In this document: positions 41,928 to 47,799 of the stretch, piece by piece
Numbering within the stretch: position 1 is the first letter of the stretch
Layout: each line of letters starts with the position of its first letter
Source: Chara braunii
Lineage: Eukaryota; Streptophyta; Charophyceae; Charales; Characeae
NCBI GenBank assembly: GCA_003427395.1
Contig: BFEA01000813.1
Location: 415,382 to 463,180 of the forward strand
Length of the DNA stretch: 47,799 nucleotides
Direction of reading: 5' to 3'
Program-made: the position numbers and the translations under genes
Notes under the pieces: model-generated
The model's input: the letters and a program-made list of their open reading frames with translations, nothing else
Database searches by the model: none
What the model was told of the DNA's origin: nothing

Positions 41928-42215
41928 TCCCCCAAGATCAAACTACGGATCTCTTCACTGTTGGGAACGCATAAGCGGTCAACTATGTTAGTCTTCTCGA
42001 ACAATAAGCCGTCTGTAGTGCGGTAATCCGGTTCAATCTCTAGGACTCTTTTTAAGGAGATCGCTATAAATAGGATCTTGCGCATACGCTTCCCTAACTT
42101 TTTGTTCCAGGTCTCTCCCTATATCCAGATAGTGAACTATCGCTCCAAAGTAATCAGCTCTTCTACTTAGAGCGTTTGCAACTACATTTTACTTTACTTT
42201 GACCAGCTTCAACTC
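41879..42215 (-). pseudogene. pol: Element C RNase H to integrase linker
   Basis: Joins RNase H to integrase. NALSRRADYFGA near 42180-42135 is the end of RNase H, with stops before it (TAA near 42209 and 42190). A short frame, 42085-41879, contains LCVPNSEEIRSLILGECHDTEGHFGWQKT with the two His of the integrase zinc module. Then the frame shifts into 41927-40635. Alignment with A (near 4740-5050) supports each piece. Confidence 0.78.
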
Positions 42216-42605
42216 TTAGTCAAGTTGAGGTGTCATCTTGGCCTGCCTCTTCAGCCACCTGAACTTCTCGTGGTCTCGATACACTTTGAAGTGCCTCCCA
42301 AGCGAGTAGTGCTTCCAGTGATCTAATGCTTGCCTGAGAGCATAGAGTTCCCTCTCGTAGGCAGATGTCGCTACCTTTTCTGAAGGCATCTGAGCAGACA
42401 TGAACTTTGCGGGTCTATACCCATTGCCATCATCTTGCTGCAGAACAACACCTATACTGTACTGACTTGCATCAATACTGCCAACAAAACGTAAGGACGG
42501 ATCGGCTACCTTGAAGGTTGGGTACTCTATCAAGGCCCGCTTTAACTTCTTTAGGGATGACGTGCAGTCTCTATCCCACTCCCAGATTGCTTCTTTCTTT
42601 AGCAA
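42216..42605 (-). pseudogene. pol: Element C RNase H
   Basis: GSIDASQYSIGVVLQQDDG holds the first catalytic Asp, YERELYALRQALDHWKHY the Glu, and YRDHEKFRWL the next Asp region. The end of the domain (NALSRR) is beyond a stop in the adjoining fragment. It is preceded by the connection (ELRSFVGLTN) in another frame near 42700-42660. It is flanked on both sides by frame changes. The sequence is clearly Gypsy RNase H and closer to A and B than to D. Confidence 0.87.
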
Positions 42606-43064
42606 CCTGCGAAGGGGTGCAGCGATGGTAGAAAAGTTCCTTACAAACTTTCTATATATAGTTTGTTAAGCCTACAAATGACCGCAACTCTGTCAATGTG
42701 CGGGGCGTTGGAGTCTCAAATCGCTACTTACTGTCCTCAAGTTCTATGCCATCTCCATCTAAGACGTGGCCCAAGTACGAACTTGCGTCTTGGCCCACTC
42801 GCACTTCTTTGCGTTGATCTTGAAATTAGCTTCTCTCAACTTTTCCAAGACCTGCCTCAGATGGCCATCATGCTCCTGGAGGGTCTTACTGAGAATATCA
42901 TCTAGATATACAACTATGAATCTATCTAACCATGACCTAAACAAATCGTTCATACAACGCTGGAATGTGGTTGGCGCATTGGTTAGTCCAAAGGGCATCA
43001 CTATAAACTTGTAGTGCCCATAGCTAGTCCTGAATATCGTCGTGTACTGATCATCAGGATGTAC
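42606..43064 (-). pseudogene. pol: Element C reverse transcriptase, palm and thumb
   Basis: MPFGLTNAPTTFQRCMND is followed by YLDDIL at 42908-42897. Two residues (IF) usual after YLDDIL in this group are missing (SKTLQEHD follows directly). EANFKINAKKCEWAKTQ follows. The palm start ([16 protein letters not shown]) is in a frame that joins across a frameshift near 43065, and YLGHV is in a third frame near 42775. Motifs fix the identity, but the reading frame is broken at least twice. Confidence 0.86.
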
Positions 43065-44175
43065 CTCTATCTAGATAGCCAAACTTCAAATCTATCTTAG
43101 AGTAGTACTTGCAGCCCTGCACCCGATCTAACAGATCATCTATACGGGGCAGTGGTTCGACATTCTTTACTGTGACGGCATTAAGACCCCTATAGTCAAT
43201 GCATATTCGAAGCTCTCCCTCCTCCTTGGGAACAAATAGAACAGGCGCTCCAAACGGAGATGAACTGGGCCTAATCCAACCCTTCTTGAGGAGCTCATCT
43301 AACTGCTTGCGCAACTTCTCTAGCTCCCTTGGGGACATCCTATAAATGGCCCCCTTAGGAGTCCGACTGCCAGGCTCTATCTCAATCCGATGCTCGATTG
43401 GCCGCGGTACTACCCCTATAGGCGGCTCAGACAAATCGGCATACTCCTCCAGTAGCTTGGCAATAATTGGGTTAGTAGCTTCCTCTTCCTTAGATTCAGT
43501 GACAGGCCTTACATAGGTTACAAAAACGTGTTCCTCTAATTGCTCGTTCTTCACTAATCGCGCGAATGCGGGAGCACTAAGGCAGCAATGTGCCAAGGGG
43601 TTCTCTACTCCTGACACATGGAACAGGCGAGTCATCTTAACTTCGCCTGATGGACTAGGGAGGCTACACTCATGCTCTCTCAGATGGAGTGTGGCCCCTG
43701 CTGCCTCTCCCCAATCCATTCCCAGAACCATATCAAATGGGAGATTATCTTCTAGGAGGAGAGTCAGGGAATGGAGAACTCTCTCTACCTTCCCATCTTT
43801 TTCTAAGCGACAATATGCCTGGACTCCCTCGACGTAATCCTCGACTCGCATAGTGCGATTGTCTGCGAGGATATTGACTATGGGCTCTTCTAGCTTTTGG
43901 ACCTTTAGATTAAGCTTCAACTTCTGCAACGCTTTCCTGCTGATATAACTGCGGGTGGCCCCAGTATCTATAAGGGCCCCTACTCTGCCTCTAAAGACTT
44001 CTACATCTACTAGAACTAGTTGACCTTTACCATCTTTCTTCATTTTGGCCCAGTCCGGGATCCTCTCCTTTAGCTCCTCTGCCACACATGTGAGGGAAGT
44101 GCCTAGAGAGACTCTAATGCAAGCAGTCTCTGGACAACTATCTAGGCACTGGCCAACAACCTCTGCCATAGACAC
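43054..44175 (-). pseudogene. pol: Element C protease and reverse transcriptase fingers
   Basis: A 373-codon frame. The retropepsin active site is [13 protein letters not shown] with the normal D70-T71-G72 triad, and [11 protein letters not shown] closes the domain. A linker with [11 protein letters not shown] leads into [22 protein letters not shown] (positions near 290-320), [17 protein letters not shown] and KIDLKFGY, where the usual S-G-Y-H has become F-G-Y and the frame then breaks at 43065. This copy has the only intact DTG site in the window. It shares the pol order of A and B, where protease and RT form one ORF. Confidence 0.9.
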
Positions 44176-44279
44176 ATGTGGTTTGGGAGTTTCTTTGTGG
44201 TGCGCGCACTCTTCTCCACATGGTCTACGGGTAAGGGCAGTTGCAACCCCTACCGGCGGTTGTCTTTTGCTGCCTGTGC

Positions 44280-46191
44280 AGCACGTCGAGCCTCTCTATA
44301 TTTGGGGCAGTAATTAATGATGTGCCCCGGATTACAGCAATAGATGCACTGATCCTGGTCTATCCTCCTCTGCCATATTGTCTGCTCTAGGCCCAACTCT
44401 TCCCAGGGTCTACCTTGCGGTAGTGCCATCCACCCCTCCTGGAAGGTGATTGATTAAAACGAGAGCGGTTTTGCAGGGGACCTTGACCCCTGCCTCCCTC
44501 TTGGCGGTTTCCTCTGCCGCCAACCCCTTGATCGCTTTGTCCACGACCACCAGAGGCCCGACCCCCTTGGTCCCGGCCTCCTCCTCTTCCTTGCGGCTTC
44601 CTTCCAACCGCGACAACAACATAAGTACTCCATTGACGAGTGTTACTGTCTTCATCCTCTAGGCCCCACTCTATCTGATTGTATGGGACCTCTTCCACAC
44701 CACCTTCATCAAGTGTGAGGATCAAATGATCCTTGGCCCTAACTTCGCCAGAGATGGTACGGCCCTTCCATTTTTGGCCCTTGTCCGCCCAAGTCCTTGT
44801 GCCAGAAGGTAGACGTTGGCATGGACCAGGCCTCGAAAGTCACTACTTCCCTACTCAAAGTATCGTAGGTCATAGTAGACTCCTTGCTTTTCTCAAAGAA
44901 ATGCCCAAGCAAGGGCTCGGGCATGGCACGATAGAACAATTGGACCAATTGGGTCTCAGTGACCCCATGGCCAGGGATGGCAACCAACTCGTCCATTACT
45001 CCCTTGAGTGCCCTGACACTCTTCCACTGGCGAGAATGGACGGTTTGCAACTTATCAAAGGCTCTAATCCCTCTGGTGGTATCAGCAAATCTTTCACTCA
45101 GCAGTTTGAAGAATTCGTCCAGGGGGGTGATCATGGGGTAAGTTACCATGTCATTTTCACACTTGGCTGCAAGGGCGAGTGATCGGGCGAAGCTCGCTGC
45201 TTCGTCCTTGAAGGCATGGAAAGCGATAAGAACTTGCTCCTCAGGCAACATCTTTTGGAGGTGAACATAAGAGTTAATGTTCGCATCCCAATTGTCGAAG
45301 TTTTCTCCCTTCTTTCCACTATAGGAATCAAGGAACTTAACTTTGACTGGATTCCTACGGGGACGCGCTTCTTCCTCCTTTGGAGCTGCCAATTTGGCGC
45401 TCTCTATGGCGCCTGTGCAAAATCGCTTTGTGATTTCCATCCTTGCTTTCACCTTTGTGCCTATGTGCATCTGAATTCTCTAAAACCTAATCGTATCGAC
45501 CACAAGGTTACATCCTGGCCCCTCGCAAACCGGAACTGCTCTTCTTGGGCCTTCACCAAGAGTTCTATATTTCTAGCCATGACTTCCATTTTTCCCTGCA
45601 AATCGGCATGTGCCCCCATCTGCATTCTTTGCTCTTTCACTACCTCCAACTCTTTTGCCACCTTACTTGCCGCCTCCATTCATTTTTTATTTTCCCTGGT
45701 CAAGCGCAACTTCCATTCCAACTTTTTTTCCTCTTCAATTGTTTGACGACGTAGAGGCTCTTCTTCTGCCTCTAGTTCTCTTATTACCGCCTCCTGTTCT
45801 GCCCTCGATATATATAACATCGCCTCCTCTTCCTAACCCAAGGATAGATTAGCGACCCACTCAGAGACCTTCTCCGACCATGGATTCTCCTTCGTGCCAT
45901 TGGACTCCCCTCTCTCTCTTGTGACCTTTCCGATCAAGGGGACCCTCCACCTCTTTTTCTTCTTCTTCTTCTTCCACCGCCTTCTTCTTCCCTCTTCAAC
46001 TTCTCCAATTCCTCCTCCAACTTCTTCTTCTTCGCGGCCTGCTCCTCCTGTAAGAACAACTTTCTGGCCTGCTTCACCAATTCCCTCTTCTCGATTTTGG
46101 CCTTCCGCTCGGCCAAAATCTTCGCAGCCTCCTCCTTCTGCTCCTTGGTGTAAGGAGTGGTGCTAATAACCACCCCGTCTCCACTCTACAT
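44280..46191 (-). pseudogene. gag: Element C gag
   Basis: The ATG at 46191-46189 is followed at once by TAG, then an open frame STTPYTKEQKEEA, strongly charged (Lys/Glu) with a predicted coiled coil. Stops occur near 45834 (after LSLG) and near 45680 (after RENKK). A second coiled coil (KVAKELEVVKEQRM) and the capsid (45470-44739: NFDNWDANINSYVHLQKML, FKDEAASFARSL) follow. An Arg/Gly-rich tail (44725-44387) leads to a perfect zinc knuckle, CIYCCNPGHIINYC (44348-44307), in a frame apart from the tail. The short ORF that starts 46173 uses GTG; the upstream ATG with a mutated second codon is more likely the original start. It would form the particle shell. Confidence 0.8.
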
Positions 46192-46846
46192 GTAAACGTG
46201 TTCCAAAAGCATAGCGGAAAAAAGAAACGCCAAAGGGTTCCCCAGAGGGAGAACCCCACGAGCAAGCCGTACATAGGGTAGTCATCCATGATGTCAGGTG
46301 CACGACAAAGAACTGTCCCACTCCTCACCACTTAGACCTACCCAGTGACTGACTAACCGGCTCTCTAAGGACTACAGGATCCGTGTTGGACCCCGTCAAC
46401 TATAGTCTCTAACCTGGACCTATTACAAAGTTGTTACTACAGGACTTCAATGTTGATCAGGAGGCATTTAAGGAAAGTTGTTACTACAGGACTTCAATGC
46501 TGATCAGGAGGCATTTAAGGAGATCCCCCCATAACTTCTCAAGAATTCTTTAACGCCGCAAACAGGATGACATGATCAGCAAGTCCTCTCAAGACTTAAA
46601 CAGTTGGTTGTGCAGCCCACAACTCAATTTTTCGGCCTACCATGCCACACTGTATGTACCGTTCCTTGGGAGGGTTTGTCCTCTGGGACGGTCAGTCCTC
46701 AGACATGGACTTAAGCCCTACTCAGCCCGTGTGGGTTTGGTCAACACAACTCTACGACCTCATGCACGGAGTTCCTATCACCTAGACAAAAGAGACTCAA
46801 TGCAGAAAGAAGAGACAGACAAACTCAGCAAGTACTATGGGGGGAG
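46192..46846. other. Leader of element C and adjoining DNA; 37-bp duplication
   Basis: No gene is recognised. A perfect-but-one-base 37-bp tandem duplication is at 46437-46510. A + strand ORF (46572-46859) has no known motif. A purine run ATGGGGGGAG ends at 46846 just before TGCACACC and could be a polypurine tract of a + strand element. Confidence 0.45.
46437..46510 (+). repeat. 37-bp tandem duplication
   Basis: AAAGTTGTTACTACAGGACT...GCATTTAAGG is present twice, at 46437-46473 and 46474-46510, with one T/C difference. Confidence 0.9.
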
Positions 46847-46907
46847 TGCACACCCATAGGGCGAGGGAATAGTCTGAAAGGTTGGCGAGATTATACCAAC
46901 TCCAGCT

Positions 46908-47101
46908 TGGTCAATTTTGTGGTCAACAGCTCTGGTCAACGTTCGTCAACGCTGCTAAACTTCCTGGTCAACGCCTTGGTCAACGCCAGTCAACACCTCA
47001 ATCTACACCTCGGTCAACCTTGGTCAACACCTCGGTCAAACCCAATCAACACCTCGGTCAACCCTGGTCAATACCCCGGTCAATGCTTCGGTCAATGCCC
47101 A
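46908..47101 (+). repeat. GTCAA repeat field, 14 copies, with a CTCGGTCAACCYTGGTCAACA-type unit
   Basis: Fourteen GTCAA copies fall in 194 bp, most as GGTCAAC or GGTCAAT. The reverse complement TTGACC contains the W-box core bound by plant WRKY factors. Spacing is about 10-22 bp. Confidence 0.8.
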
Positions 47102-47149
47102 ACTCGGCTATGGTTGTCGACCTGTTACATCATGCGCTTGCAACATGCT

Positions 47150-47342
47150 GCGCTTACAAACAAGGGCCATTTTCAGGCCCCGTGTCGTATCAGCCTGAAA
47201 GCCTGAAAACAAGGGCCTACAGGCCTTGTGTCGTTTCAGCCTGAAAGCCTGGAAACAAGGGCCTACAGGCCCTGTGTCGTTTCAGCCTAAAACAGGGCCC
47301 TCCAGGCCCAGAGTCTTTTCAGCCTGAAACGGAGGGCCCTCA
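47150..47342 (+). repeat. GC-rich tandem repeat of about 62-65 bp, about three copies
   Basis: The phrase TTTCAGCCTGAAAGCCTG, then AAACAAGGGCCTACAGGCC, then (T/C)TGTGTCG repeats with drift. GGCCTACAGGCC is itself a near palindrome. Confidence 0.75.
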
Positions 47343-47496
47343 TAAGATCGACCTGCCCTGAAACTTAGGCACCAGACCAGGGTTTTAGCACATGCCATTT
47401 TGGGCATGTTTTCAAGACAACCTTTGTTTGAACTTCAACGCCAGGGTATGGCACATTTTGGAATTGGCAAGAGCAGCCTCCTGGACGGGCCAGCGC

Positions 47497-47503
47497 TATA
47501 TAA
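47497..47503 (+). promoter_or_regulatory. TATA box (TATATAA)
   Basis: GCGCTATATAAGACTGG stands about 400 bp downstream of the GTCAA field and within a GC-rich background, as expected for an LTR core promoter. Confidence 0.6.
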
Positions 47504-47799
47504 GACTGGCCCGCCCTGCAGGCTGCAGGTAGTTCATAGGGACTTCCCATGCAGTTCAGGAGGCAGGAGGTAGTCTTCAGGATTCGGCAGCAGCACTCTG
47601 GAGGAGTGCTGCAGTAGTAGTAGTAGCGTTAGCAGTAGCCTTCAGCGCTGGGCGCTAGTAGGAGCTAGAGTAGTACTGCAGAGAGAGAGAGAGAGATTGG
47701 GCGGCGGCCAGAGAGACTTATCTGCAGCGCCATAGCTCCAGCTTCGCCTTCGAGGTACCTGCAGCACGGCGCCATCTTCAGAGGTTAGTACCTGGCACA

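Larger units (their letters stand above)
39566..46191 (-). mobile_element. Element C: Ty3/Gypsy LTR retrotransposon, third family
   Basis: On the minus strand, gag starts near 46191, and protease, RT, RNase H and integrase run to 40635, followed by an LTR-like region to 39566. It is related to A and B in pol (same WFTR-EL-ETTP ending) but has its own gag and a normal DTG protease site. No 5' LTR matching 39566-40567 is found up to 47799, so the 5' end is either beyond the edge or lost. Pol is broken by several frameshifts, with stops in gag and in the RNase H-integrase linker. Confidence 0.85.
46847..47799 (+). repeat. LTR-like promoter region on the + strand, cut by window edge
   Basis: The region has the build of a retroelement U3-R: a GTCAA repeat field (46908-47101), GC-rich tandem repeats (47150-47340), a TATA box at 47497-47503, then AG- and GTA-rich sequence. 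Near the end GTACCTGCA and TTAGTACCTGGC resemble 38807-38830. The left end TGCACACC after a purine run is a guess. No partner LTR is visible. Confidence 0.4.

Noticed and set aside
46572-46859. 95-codon ORF called as the end of a polyprotein
   Set aside because: It precedes a purine run as a pol end would, but no known domain is recognisable.

Overview
This 47.8-kb window is eukaryotic repeat DNA. It holds several Ty3/Gypsy-type LTR retrotransposons in both orientations, all broken by stops, frameshifts or deletions. Around them lie low-complexity tracts, two assembly gaps (12997-13385 and 24328-24942) and scattered single N calls. I see no host gene, rRNA, tRNA or CRISPR array. The style of the Gag/Pol proteins, a primer-binding site close to the plant initiator-Met type, and the dense nesting suggest a large repeat-rich plant-lineage genome. 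A charophyte alga such as Chara is my best guess, but that is inference from memory and not shown by the sequence.

Layout. (1) Positions 1-7408, + strand: element A, with a leader, broken gag, protease, RT/RNase H, integrase, polypurine tract and a probable 3' LTR; its 5' LTR lies off the left edge. (2) 7409-12164: duplications, a 12-bp minisatellite, a 401-bp tandem duplication and a 1-kb GAT-rich tract. (3) 12165-38544: element D, a chromodomain-bearing Gypsy element (chromovirus). Its two LTRs (12170-12632 and 38027-38539) are flanked by the same 5-bp duplication, CCTCC. Its reverse transcriptase is cut by a 16.3-kb block (18415-34679). (4) That block contains AT-rich unrecognised DNA with an array of hairpins sharing one loop motif (18890-19627), a three-copy repeat of about 180 bp, a gag-like zinc-knuckle fragment on the minus strand, and element B. 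(5) Element B (about 24835-33478, minus strand) is the same family as A. It has both LTRs, a primer-binding site and a polypurine tract. (6) 38545-39565: microsatellites and an LTR-like remnant. (7) 39566-46191: element C, a third Gypsy family on the minus strand. (8) 46847-47799: an LTR-like promoter region on the + strand with 14 GTCAA motifs and a TATA box, running off the right edge.

Relative age. D is oldest: its LTRs differ by many substitutions and an insertion of about 53 bp. The 16.3-kb block entered D, and B then sits inside that block. B is younger: its LTRs align over 765 bp with no net length change and about 25-30 differences by eye.

The most unusual signal is the array at 18890-19627. 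Six or seven hairpins keep one loop motif (CCACCCAAACTTATGG) while their stems differ in sequence yet remain self-complementary. This looks like structural covariation that the transposon annotation does not explain.
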